This document shows positions 26,685 to 34,904 of a stretch of 64,000 nucleotides of DNA, one piece after another (position 1 is the first letter of the stretch; every line of letters begins with the position of its first letter). The stretch is taken from the NCBI GenBank assembly GCA_965197565.1, contig CBDANK010000004.1, positions 372,001-436,000 on the forward strand. The letters are read 5' to 3'. The notes beneath the pieces are model-generated. The model saw only the letters and a program-made list of their open reading frames with translations, had not been told where the DNA came from and did no database searches. Source of the stretch: G963667675 sp965197565 (GTDB lineage Bacteria; Chloroflexota; Dehalococcoidia; Lucifugimonadales; UBA3495). Position numbers and translations under genes: made by a program.

Positions 26685-27794
26685 GCTTGGAATCGAGCCG
26701 CGAGTCTTGCGGGAGTGCTTCGGCCCTTGATTGCAGGACTGTTCGGCAGCGCCGTTTCACCTCGCCTTTCCGGTCGGCCAGCCCGGCCAGGAATTTGCCG
26801 ACCCTGGCCTGCACCGCCACCCTGCTCCGCAGACACAGATTGCCAGTGGCCTCCTCTCTCACCCAGCCCCAGATAGCCTCGTCGGCGTTGAAGTCTGGAC
26901 TGTAACCCGGCAGGTTCACCAGTTGCAGCATCAGGTCCGGCGTCCTCAGATACTCGCGCACCGGCTCCCCACGATGGGCTGGAGCATTGTCCCAGATCAC
27001 GCTGAGCGGCCCAGGATGCTTTTCCCTCAGTTGCATCAGGAAGGCAACTGAGGTCCCAGCGTTGCTGTTGCCCTCCAGTTCCATCCATTCCACTTCTCCC
27101 GTCGCCAGGCACACCGCCGAGTAGTAGCTGGCCTTCTCCCCATACCGCGGGCTGGTCGAGTCCACCAACGCCAACTCCCCTTTCGGCACCCACTTGCCCC
27201 GCAGTTCCGCGTCCGCCCGGAAGTGGGCCTCATCAACAAAGAATATCTTGGCTCCGGTTTGTATCGCCTGCTCCGACAGGGCGGCGTAATCCGCCACGAA
27301 GGCGTCCCGCTTGGCCGCATCAGCCTTGACCAGACGCTTCTTGGGACGCTTGAAGGCAAATCCCAACCGGTGCAGGTAATTCAGGCAAGCGCTGCGACTC
27401 AATCTGATGCCAAACCGTTGAGAAACAAACTCCCGCACCACCTTCCAATACCAGTTGGCCAATTCGATACCCGACCTGTCTGGGGAGTGCTGCACTGCCC
27501 CTTTCAACTCCTCCTGCTGCGCTTGGTCAAGGGCGGGGGGGAACCACCGGTCTGCTCGAATATCAGGGCCGCAGGCCCGCCCTCGCCGAAGGCCGATGCC
27601 CATCGTCCGATGGTGTGGGGGTCCCGCTCCAGCGCCTCCGCTGTTGCCGCTGCCGTCCAGCCCTGGGCCAGCAACCAGATGGCCTGCCAGCGCTCCCGCT
27701 CCCGGGGCGTGGGCGCCATAATCGTCCGCCGGTGCAAATCCCTGATACCCATTTGCCATTGTTCGAGAAACCGGTCCATCTCCCTCACTCCCAT
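26647..27794 (-). CDS. IS630-family DDE transposase (two overlapping frames)
   Basis: The upstream frame, from ATG 27794 after GGGAGGGG, encodes an HTH half (ERWQAIWLLAQGWTAAATAE, then TIGRWASAFGEGGPAAL). The downstream frame encodes the catalytic half with the DDE triad: FFVDEAHF, VIWDNAPAH and YSPDFNADEAIW. The switch falls in a C7 run on the minus strand (G7 at 27535-27541 on the plus strand), a -1 shift, as in IS elements that use programmed frameshifting. The reading frame runs out through the left inverted repeat and its TAG stop is completed by the target TA. Probably recently active, as the catalytic residues are intact. Confidence 0.88.
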
Positions 27795-27886
27795 CACCAA
27801 CCCCTCCCAAACTCCAGCATAGGCCAACCCGGTTCCTCCACAAATTTACTCCATGGTTCTGCGCATTTCACCCTGGCTTTGGTTTA
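26648..27886. mobile_element. IS630-family insertion sequence
   Basis: About 1.24 kb between two TA dinucleotides (26648-49 and 27885-86), the TA duplication expected of IS630/Tc1-mariner elements. Ends are imperfect inverted repeats: GACTAAAGCCAAGGTGGGAT on the left against AACCAAAGCCAGGGTGAAAT on the right (reverse complement). It contains one transposase split into two frames. It sits inside the surface lipoprotein gene, in the same codon phase on both sides. Confidence 0.9.
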
Positions 27887-30144
27887 GGAGAGACCTGTGG
27901 CGGCAGCTTAGGCCCGACGACTATCCGACCTACCGCTCCTCCATCCTGGAGATGGAGTTGCCCGCCCTCATCCAGGCGGTTACCGCGGCCAACCAGGCCC
28001 GAGTCACCGAGTACGAGGGGCGCATCGGTGCCGCCACCGACTTGCCCATGCTGGTTAATAACGTCAGCCAGCTTCGCCAATACTACGTCAGCGCAGATGG
28101 TTATCCCTCTGGTGCTCCTGCTCCCGTGCAGCCGCCTCCGGTCTATGCCTGCGAAAACGCCACGGCGGTGACTGACTCAAGGACCAACCGGGGGCTGGTG
28201 CGCGACTGCTCGGCGCTGCTGGACGGCAAGGACGCACTTCGGGGCGCCGCCGCCATCAACTGGGGCGTCAACAGAGCCATCACGGGCTGGGAGGGTATCA
28301 CCACGGAGAGCACGCCGAGCCCGTTCACCTACGACGTGATTGGCCAGGTAATCAGCCAGGTCGTCAAGGTGGAGCTTCCCAACAAGAGCCTGAGCGGAAC
28401 TATTCCCGCAGAGCTGGGGAGGTTGTTCGGGCTGACCCATCTGGACCTGAGCCGGAACTCCCTGACGGGAGAGATACCGGAGAAACTGGCCAGGCTTCCC
28501 AACCTAGAGTCCCTCAAGCTGTCGGGGAATTCCTTCTCCGGCTGCATCCCCTTGGTCCTCAAGGACGTGCCCACCAACGACCTCAGTTCCCTGGATCTGC
28601 TCTACTGCCGTCCCCCGGCGCCTGGCTCTCCTACGGCTGGCACGATCACGGAGACCAGCATCGCCCTAAGCTGGGACGCCCTATCCAACGCCAGCAAGTA
28701 TAGGGTGGAATACTGGATCACCGGCATCGAAGGCTGGAACCTAGACGACGACACCATCACCGGCACGTCCCACACAGTAGACGGTCTGGTCTGCGGGAGC
28801 GAGTACTGGTTCCGGGTGAGCGCCTACGGCAGCGGGACCGTCTACGCGGTGGCCTGGGGCGATTGGTCGGGGCTTCTGAGTACGGACACGGCGGTGTGCG
28901 CGCCGCCGGTGTTCGACGCCCCCTCCTACATCTTCACCGTCGCCGAGGACGCCGCCGCTGGAACGGCGGTGGGAACGGTCACGGCCACCGACTCTCAAGG
29001 AGACACGGTGTCCTATGCGATAACAGAGGGCAACGACGACGGGGTCTTCGCTATCGACTCGGCGACCGGCCAGGTCACCGTGGCAAGCCCCCTCGACTAT
29101 GCCGCCACTCCGGTCCACCTCCTCAGCATCGAGGCCGGGGACCAGCACGGAAACGCCTCAACAGCCAGCGCCCAGGTCTCGGTGACCTCGGTGTGCCTGA
29201 ACGGGACCGTTGTGCCGAATTCAGATAGAAACTCGGCCCTGGTTGGCGACTGCATCATCCTGTACGGGACACGGAATGAGCTGGCGGGCGCCGCCACCCT
29301 GGACTGGAGCGCGGACACGGCCATCGCCGACTGGCAGGGGGTACGGGTCCGGGGCACACCCAACCTTTCCAACGTGACCCACCTATACCTCTCCGGCAAT
29401 CAGTTGAGCGGCCGGATACCGTCGCAACTGGCTGGCCTGGCCAACCTGCAGGTCCTCCATCTGCACCACAATCAATTGACCGGCCCAATACCATGGGCCC
29501 TGGGTGGATTGAGCCGTCTGCGGCAGTTGACCCTGGAAGGGAACCGGTTGAGCGGGGCGATACCCTTGGGGCTGGGAGGCCTGGCAAGCCTGACCGACCT
29601 GCATCTCGCGGATAATCAGTTGTCTGGCGCGATACCGGCGGAGCTGGGCGACCTGGGCAGCCTGGAGTACCTGGGCCTAAGCAGCAACGATCTGACCGGC
29701 GCCGTGCCCTCCCAACTCGGCTCACTGAGCAACCTGCAGTACCTGTACCTGGAGCAGAACGACCTGACGGGGGGAATACCGGCGGAGCTGGGCGGCCTAT
29801 CCAATCTCGAGGCGTTGTTCCTCCAGGGCAACCGGTTGTCTGGGGAGATGCCGGAGGAATTGCACCGGCTTTCTAATCTGAGGCAGTTGGTGCTTGACGG
29901 CAACCTTCTTACCGGGGAGATACCGACGGAGGTGGGTGAAGTCAGCTCTTTGGAGGACCTATTCCTGAGGGACAATAGGTTGACCGGGGAAATACCCACA
30001 GAGTTGGAGGGTCTAGCCAATCTGAGCAAGCTGTACTTGGAAGGAAACCGGCTCACCGGCTGCATCCCCTGGGGGCTGAGGGACATCGAGCGCAATGACC
30101 TGAGCGGATTGAGGCTTCCCTACTGTACCCCTCCGACCCCATAG
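27853..30144 (+). CDS. C-terminal part of surface lipoprotein: LRR, FN3, cadherin-like, LRR
   Basis: 763 residues as an open frame; the first 11 come from the IS end, and true host sequence starts with RRDLWRQLRPDDYP. Then a helical segment (SILEMELPALIQAVTAANQ), a short plant-type LRR block (LTHLDLSRNSLTGEIPEKLA), an FN3 domain with VCGSEYWFRVSAYGSG, a cadherin-like domain (YIFTVAEDAAAGTAVGTV, then DGVFAIDSATGQVTVASPLDY), and about ten 24-residue LRRs of the form LxxLxLxxNxLxGxIPxEL to the end. FN3 units resemble those of the upstream protease gene. No sorting signal. Likely a ligand- or cell-binding surface protein, now separated from its lipoprotein signal by the IS. Confidence 0.85.
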   Translation: MVLRISPWLWFRRDLWRQLRPDDYPTYRSSILEMELPALIQAVTAANQARVTEYEGRIGAATDLPMLVNNVSQLRQYYVSADGYPSGAPAPVQPPPVYACENATAVTDSRTNRGLVRDCSALLDGKDALRGAAAINWGVNRAITGWEGITTESTPSPFTYDVIGQVISQVVKVELPNKSLSGTIPAELGRLFGLTHLDLSRNSLTGEIPEKLARLPNLESLKLSGNSFSGCIPLVLKDVPTNDLSSLDLLYCRPPAPGSPTAGTITETSIALSWDALSNASKYRVEYWITGIEGWNLDDDTITGTSHTVDGLVCGSEYWFRVSAYGSGTVYAVAWGDWSGLLSTDTAVCAPPVFDAPSYIFTVAEDAAAGTAVGTVTATDSQGDTVSYAITEGNDDGVFAIDSATGQVTVASPLDYAATPVHLLSIEAGDQHGNASTASAQVSVTSVCLNGTVVPNSDRNSALVGDCIILYGTRNELAGAATLDWSADTAIADWQGVRVRGTPNLSNVTHLYLSGNQLSGRIPSQLAGLANLQVLHLHHNQLTGPIPWALGGLSRLRQLTLEGNRLSGAIPLGLGGLASLTDLHLADNQLSGAIPAELGDLGSLEYLGLSSNDLTGAVPSQLGSLSNLQYLYLEQNDLTGGIPAELGGLSNLEALFLQGNRLSGEMPEELHRLSNLRQLVLDGNLLTGEIPTEVGEVSSLEDLFLRDNRLTGEIPTELEGLANLSKLYLEGNRLTGCIPWGLRDIERNDLSGLRLPYCTPPTP

Positions 30145-30166
30145 CCCTCTATCACCAGGACTCGAA

Positions 30167-30228
30167 GGTACTGACTCAGTTTAATTGAGAATTACCTTGA
30201 ACAGTAGGTCAAACTGAGTCAGTACCGG
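30167..30228. repeat. 62-bp palindromic repeat, right copy
   Basis: Identical over all 62 bp to 23245-23306 and in the same orientation, with the perfect 16-bp inverted ends GGTACTGACTCAGTTT / AAACTGAGTCAGTACC. It starts 22 bp after the LRR gene ends. The following 300 bp up to the tRNA contain a copy of the GTGTCCACAC palindrome but no gene. Confidence 0.9.
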
Positions 30229-30526
30229 GAAATGCGGCAGGGCAAGGGCGGCGATGTGACTGAGCGATGCCTCGTGTCCACACGGGCGGGAAATGCGGAT
30301 GGCCTTGTGAAGGTCACATAAGAGGATGAAAATCGCCTATTTTCATAGCAATGACATCGAAGGGAGAGTTTAGCCATATGCGTTATCTGTAAGATGCAAT
30401 TGCCCTGGGGTGGTGGATACCCGCCCCATATCGGAGTACGAGGCGGGCATAACGAAGGGTATTTTCTAGTAATAACGTATAACCTTGTGGCGCTGTCGAG
30501 GCCATGATATTCTAAGCTGGGCCCTT

Positions 30527-30601
30527 GCCCCCGTAGCTCAGTGGATAGAGTGCCGGCCTCCGGAGCCGGAGACGAGAGTTCGACTCTCTCCGGGGGTACC
30601 A
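30527..30601 (+). tRNA. tRNA-Arg (anticodon CCG)
   Basis: Cloverleaf by hand: acceptor GCCCCCG with CGGGGGT, D-stem GCTC, anticodon stem CCGGC/GCCGG around loop CTCCGGA (anticodon CCG), T-stem GAGAG/CTCTC around TTCGACT, and an encoded CCA. First pair is G-U. Confidence 0.95.
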
Positions 30602-30704
30602 AACGAGACCCGCTAGAAATCCCCCGCGATCTCCCCATGCCGCACGGGAGGTTGGGGGGATTTCGTAAGAAGGCGAGAGCGGGCTGGGTTTCGAGCACAA
30701 AAGG

Positions 30705-30779
30705 CGGGGCGTGGCCCAGTGGCAGGGCGCCTGGTTTGGGACCAGGAGGTCGGCAGTTCGAATCTGCCCGCCCCGACCA
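30705..30779 (+). tRNA. tRNA-Pro (anticodon TGG)
   Basis: Acceptor CGGGGCG/CGCCCCG, D-stem GCCC, anticodon stem CCTGG/CCAGG around loop TTTGGGA (anticodon TGG), T-stem GGCAG/CTGCC around TTCGAAT, encoded CCA. About 100 bp after tRNA-Arg, probably one transcript. Confidence 0.95.
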
Positions 30780-30818
30780 GATACGCCTTAGCTGCGGGCC
30801 GGTTGGGCCGGTTCAAGG

Positions 30819-30982
30819 CAGGGCTATCGCATTTGGACTGAATCGCTCTCGTCATTCCTGCGAAGGCAGGAATCCAGGCCCCTAATTCGCCAATGCTGCC
30901 ACGGCAATCGCTCACATAGCGGCCTCTGGACTCCGGCTTTCGCCGGAGTGACGGATGGGTTGTTTCTAGTGCGATAGCCCTG
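30819..30982. repeat. Interspersed MITE-like repeat (family B), copy 1
   Basis: About 164 bp with ends CAGGGCTATCGC / GCGATAGCCCTG and two internal hairpins (CATTCCTGCGAAGGCAGGAATC and CTCCGGCTTTCGCCGGAG). The same element is at 56740-56900 in inverse orientation. Its translation yields the well-known spurious peptide with WIPAFAGMT. Confidence 0.85.
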
Positions 30983-31114
30983 CGCGCCGCCGGAGTCGTT
31001 GTTGCCAATGTCCCGCGCCAGCTTTAGTATAGGTAAGCTTGGTTAGGCCCTCGACAGCAGGGGGTTCTTCAATGCTGGGACTCGATCTAATGACATTTTA
31101 TCCAGGAGGTTGAG

Positions 31115-31345
31115 ATGACCGACCATACTTACAAAATCGTGGAACTAGTTGGTTCCTCGTCAGAGGGGTTGCAGCCCGCAATAGAGAACGCCATTGCTCG
31201 CGCCGGCCAAACCCTCAAGGGTCTGGACTGGTTTGAGGTCAAGGAGATTCGAGGCCAAATACAGGACGGGGCGGTAGGGTGGTATCAAGTGAAACTTGGC
31301 ATAGGTTTTCGAGTCATGGACCCGGCGGACTTGGACCGAGATTAA
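31115..31345 (+). CDS. Dodecin family flavin-binding protein
   Basis: 76 residues (MTDHTYKIVELVGSSSEGLQ), after CCAGGAGGTTGAG. Dodecins form hollow dodecamers that store flavins. Family features: KIVELVGSS, the helix IENAIARAGQTLKGLDWFEV with the flavin-stacking Trp, and the closing strands GWYQVKLGIGFRV. This fits with the many flavin enzymes in the window (two FMN monooxygenases, a flavin reductase, FAD oxidases). It converges on the response-regulator cluster. Confidence 0.9.
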   Translation: MTDHTYKIVELVGSSSEGLQPAIENAIARAGQTLKGLDWFEVKEIRGQIQDGAVGWYQVKLGIGFRVMDPADLDRD

Positions 31346-31400
31346 GAGCCGGCAGAACCAACCGATTGCCGCTCTCCAACCGGCCGGCACAGACAACAGC

Positions 31401-31859
31401 TTAGGACGGCGTTGGACTAATCCCTTCGGTGCTGAACTCGGCTTCTTTAATCCCGCTTAAAATCCGTTCGAAACGGACTAGAGCAAGGGGCTTTTGGCAG
31501 TAACGAGTGGGGTGGATACCATACGATTCGAGCCGGTCCCTCTCAGTCCTGGGGGCAGTGAGTATCATAACCGGGATGCTGCTTAGCGAGGGGTTCGGTT
31601 GCAATTCGTCCAAGACTTCGTAGCCGTCCTTCTTGGGCATTGCCAGGTCTAGAATAATCAAGTCCGGCCGGGGCGCAGCCGCATACTCTCCTTGCTTGTG
31701 CAGAAAGGCCATTGCTGCCTCGCCGTCCTCAGTCACCCACAAGCTGCACTGATACTTTGAACTTTCTATGGTCCGCCGGGTCAGTTCTACGTCTCCTGGG
31801 TTGTCCTCGGCCAGCAAGATGTTGAAGGAACGCTCATCGATACCAGACGTCATAGTCAA
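31401..31859 (-). CDS. Receiver-only response regulator (Rcp1-like) 1
   Basis: 152 residues, one CheY-like domain and no output domain. Acidic pocket NILLAEDNPGDVELTRR, phosphoacceptor Asp in DLIILDLAMPKKDGYEVL, Thr in PVMILTAP and Lys in YCQKPL. Last gene of the minus-strand cluster running from 37418. It probably passes phosphoryl groups between the nearby kinases or to partners elsewhere. Confidence 0.92.
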   Translation of the reverse strand: MTMTSGIDERSFNILLAEDNPGDVELTRRTIESSKYQCSLWVTEDGEAAMAFLHKQGEYAAAPRPDLIILDLAMPKKDGYEVLDELQPNPSLSSIPVMILTAPRTERDRLESYGIHPTRYCQKPLALVRFERILSGIKEAEFSTEGISPTPS

Positions 31860-32040
31860 CTGCCTCCTTCTCCATAGGTAGGGGTGTCGAAAGCCCGTAT
31901 TCTAATTGACGGTATAGTGCGTCAACTGCTCGAAGCCTTTGCCGCTGGACCAGAGTTGCCGTAGAACCGGGGTTGCCGCTTGCCCAAGAGCCGCCGCACG
32001 GCTTCCCAGCCGGTATCGGCGGGCCCCGGGGGTTGCCGGA

Positions 32041-32511
32041 CTAGGTGAGCCTGGGCCACGGAGGGGCCGTGCCGAATGGACCTGGGTCCAAGTCAGCCAG
32101 GGCTTTTAGCTGATGTATTATGGTGTCGAAACGTTCGAGAGGGAGGGGCTTGGTGCAGAAGCGATGGGGGCCGACGTTTTCATAATGGAGACGGTCCCTT
32201 TCGGCTTGTGTTGAGGTCAGTATCATTACCGGTATCTTCCGCAGGTCGGGGTCGGCATCCATTTCTTCCAGGACTTCGTAGCCGGTCTTTTTCGGCATGG
32301 CCAGGTCCAAAAGGATCAGGTCGGGACGGGGCGCGTTTGCGTGCCCGCCCTCCTTGCGGAGGTAGGCCATGGCTGCCTCGCCATCCTCGGCCAAGTTAAT
32401 GTTGCGGGGGAATTTGGACTCTCCCAGGATTCGCTGAGTAAGCTCAACGTCTGCGGGATTATCTTCCACCAGTAATATTTCAACGGGCTTGGCATCAGCC
32501 TGGAGTGTCAT
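32041..32511 (-). CDS. Receiver-only response regulator 2
   Basis: 156 residues. ILLVEDNPADVELTQRIL, phosphoacceptor in DLILLDLAMPKKTGYEVL, Thr in VMILTSTQAE and Lys in RFCTKPLPL. The ending is Pro-rich. Very similar to the other three receiver-only proteins here, pointing to local duplication. The 181 bp to the next receiver gene show no clear feature. Confidence 0.92.
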   Translation of the reverse strand: MTLQADAKPVEILLVEDNPADVELTQRILGESKFPRNINLAEDGEAAMAYLRKEGGHANAPRPDLILLDLAMPKKTGYEVLEEMDADPDLRKIPVMILTSTQAERDRLHYENVGPHRFCTKPLPLERFDTIIHQLKALADLDPGPFGTAPPWPRLT

Positions 32512-32524
32512 CGCCGGTCACCTC

Positions 32525-33715
32525 CTATGTTTTCTTGATAGTGAAGTAAAATGTCGAACCCAGGCCCAATTCGGACTCGACCCAGATCCGGCCTCCGTGA
32601 CGCTGGACGATTTTGTGGCAAAGCGCCAAGCCGATGCCGGTCCCTGGGTATTCGGACCTGTGGTGAAGCCGTTGGAACATGAGAAAAATCCGGTCGAATT
32701 GATGTGGAGAAATCCCGATCCCATTATCCCGGACTGAGAATACCCACTCACCAGCGTTACTCTCGACGCTAATGTGAACCTGCGGGGGCTTTTCGCCTCG
32801 AAACTTCATACCATTGCTGATCAGGTTCTGGAGCAGTTGGGCCACTTGGGTGGGGTTGCCTTTGACCAAAGGCAAGTGTTCATTCGTTATGACGGCGCCG
32901 GTGTCAACAATAGTGGCGTCTAAATCACCCAGCACTTGTTCAAGGATGTGATTGCAGTCCGATTGCGTATGGCTCTCTGTCTCGGTGCCCACCCGGGAGA
33001 AGGCCAAAAGGTCATCGATAAGAGCCTTCATGCGGGTGGCGCCCTCCACTGCGTATCCGATGAAACGGTCGGCGTCCTCACTTAATTTGCCTTTGTAGTC
33101 ATCCTGAAGGATACGAACGTAGCTGGTGACCATTCGCAGCGGTTCTTGTAAGTCGTGGGATGCTGCGTAAGCAAATTGCTCAAGCTCGGCGTTGGAACGA
33201 GCCAGGTCCTCAGCTTGAAGGGCCAATGCTTCCTCCGCCCGTTTTCGCTCCGAGATTTCTAATTCGAGCTCCGAGTTGATCCTGGAGAGTTCTTCGGTGT
33301 GCGTGACAACTTCCGCCAGCAAGTGTTGCCGTTCGATGGCGTACCGCAGGGCCCGCGCCAGCAGGGGGCCGTCTACATGGCTTTTGACCAGGTAGTCCTG
33401 CGCTCCCTGCTGCACCGCTTGGACTGCCACTCGTTCATCGTCCAACCCGGTTAGCAAGATGATTGGCACGGCCGGAGAACCTTTGTGAGCCGTAGTGAAG
33501 GTGTCGAGCCCCTGGCTGTCCGGCAGCGAGAGGTCTAGCAGCACCACATCGAAATCACCCCCGGCAAGCCGCTCCATCCCTTCCCCAAGCCTCACCACCC
33601 AGTCCAAGTTAAAACCGGCGCTCCCGTCGGCCAGCGTCTCTTGGATCAAGAGAGCGTCATCGGGATTGTCTTCGATCAATAAGACGTTAGCAGGCGCGTT
33701 GGGCTTCAAGCTCAT
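32525..33715 (-). CDS. Hybrid protein: receiver domain followed by histidine kinase
   Basis: 396 residues, soluble. An N-terminal receiver domain (VLLIEDNPDDALLIQE, acceptor Asp in VVLLDLSLPDSQG, residues 1-125) is joined by a coiled coil to a HisKA with ASHDLQEPLRMVTSYVRIL, and a HATPase with N-box LLQNLISNGMKF, G1 DNGIGI and G2 GTGIGLALCHKIV. Receiver first and kinase second is typical of phytochrome-type relays, where a regulator controls kinase activity. It starts 13 bp upstream of a receiver-only gene. Confidence 0.93.
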   Translation of the reverse strand: MSLKPNAPANVLLIEDNPDDALLIQETLADGSAGFNLDWVVRLGEGMERLAGGDFDVVLLDLSLPDSQGLDTFTTAHKGSPAVPIILLTGLDDERVAVQAVQQGAQDYLVKSHVDGPLLARALRYAIERQHLLAEVVTHTEELSRINSELELEISERKRAEEALALQAEDLARSNAELEQFAYAASHDLQEPLRMVTSYVRILQDDYKGKLSEDADRFIGYAVEGATRMKALIDDLLAFSRVGTETESHTQSDCNHILEQVLGDLDATIVDTGAVITNEHLPLVKGNPTQVAQLLQNLISNGMKFRGEKPPQVHISVESNAGEWVFSVRDNGIGISPHQFDRIFLMFQRLHHRSEYPGTGIGLALCHKIVQRHGGRIWVESELGLGSTFYFTIKKT

Positions 33716-33853
33716 ATTCCGGGGGCCTCACCCCTATTAGCACTACTTAACGCTATCGCCGGAGATTGACATTCATTTCCGCCGGAACTTCCTAATACGG
33801 CGGGTACGCGGTCGCGTCGGCGGCCTATCCATTCCGGCCAACCGGTTAGCCGG

Positions 33854-34303
33854 TTAGATCGAGAAGGTAGTTGTCAGCCGGTCTAGGATTTGGTCGAACC
33901 GGTCGATATCGATGGGTTTTTGGCAGTAGCGGTTGGGGTCGAAGTTCTCAAATTGCAGCAGGTCTTGTTCGGCTTGAGTCGCGGTCAATATCATGACCGG
34001 GATGGTCTTCAAACCGGGGTCAGCGTTCATGTCCGCCAGCACTTCACGTCCGTCCTTCCTGGGCATCGAAAGGTCCAACACCACCAGGTCGGGACGGACC
34101 GACTCTGCGTGTTCCGCCTCTCTACGGAGATAGGCCATAGCAATTTCCCCGTCTTCCGCCACTGCTATATTCACAGCAAATGACGAGTTGCTCAGGGTTC
34201 TCCGAGTCAGCTCAACATCTGCCGGGTTATCTTCCACCAACAATATCTCGATCGGCCTATCGCCCCATCGAACGTCGACCATCCCCGGTTTCAAAGGAGT
34301 CAC
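33854..34303 (-). CDS. Receiver-only response regulator 3
   Basis: 149 residues. IEILLVEDNPADVELTRRTL, acceptor in DLVVLDLSMPRKDGREVL, Thr in PVMILTATQAE and Lys in RYCQKPIDIDRF. Shares its family with the three other stand-alone receivers in the cluster. Confidence 0.92.
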   Translation of the reverse strand: MTPLKPGMVDVRWGDRPIEILLVEDNPADVELTRRTLSNSSFAVNIAVAEDGEIAMAYLRREAEHAESVRPDLVVLDLSMPRKDGREVLADMNADPGLKTIPVMILTATQAEQDLLQFENFDPNRYCQKPIDIDRFDQILDRLTTTFSI

Positions 34304-34421
34304 CTCATGTTCGTATGCGTTTAGGGGTCGGGATTATAGAAGCAGCCGGCTGGACCTAGCCCGCGGTCGTTTGCGGCCTTCTCTCCAAGTATATTCTCTA
34401 TATCACCCATTAACAAATTCG

Positions 34422-34880
34422 TCACCTACTTGTTTTGCCGGGAGGCAGCCGCACCACGTTGAGCCAGAAGTCTTCCAGGGTTTTCATAACCGAGAAAGAC
34501 TTGTCCAAGTCGACCGGCTTGGTGATGTAGGCGTTGGCGTGGAGCTTGTAACTCTTGAGAATATCTTGCTCCGCGTTGGAGGTAGTGAGCACCACGATGG
34601 GTATGTGTTTGAGGCGCGGATCAACTTTGACCTCCGCAAGCACTTCACGTCCGTCTTTCCTTGGCAAGTTGAGGTCCAACAAAACGATATCCGGCTGAGG
34701 AGCATTACCGTGCCTTCCCTGCCGGCGCAGAAATTCCAAAGCTTCCACGCCATCCGAGACGACGCTCAAGTTATGCCAAACTTTCCCTTCCTTGAGACCT
34801 TCGCGGGTCAACTCCACGTCATCCGGAGAGTCTTCCACCAGAAGAATCTCAACCGGTCTTAGCCATTCTCTGTCCATCAT
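34422..34880 (-). CDS. Receiver-only response regulator 4
   Basis: 152 residues. ILLVEDSPDDVELTREGL, acceptor in DIVLLDLNLPRKDGREVL, Thr-Thr in IVVLTTSNAEQD and Lys in AYITKPVDLDKSF. Closest in type to the Rcp1-like partners of phytochromes. It lies 24 bp downstream of the large kinase, its probable partner. Confidence 0.93.
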   Translation of the reverse strand: MMDREWLRPVEILLVEDSPDDVELTREGLKEGKVWHNLSVVSDGVEALEFLRRQGRHGNAPQPDIVLLDLNLPRKDGREVLAEVKVDPRLKHIPIVVLTTSNAEQDILKSYKLHANAYITKPVDLDKSFSVMKTLEDFWLNVVRLPPGKTSR

Positions 34881-34904
34881 AAATCCTCGACTCTCCTCGA
34901 TTCC

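Noticed and set aside
26447..27193. Minus-strand frame of 248 codons in the IS
   Set aside because: Overlaps the transposase in another frame and lacks any DDE motif.
30613..31008. Minus-strand frame of 131 codons over the tRNA-Pro and repeat
   Set aside because: Its sequence is the translated family B repeat (WIPAFAGMT type), a well-known spurious product, and it covers a tRNA.
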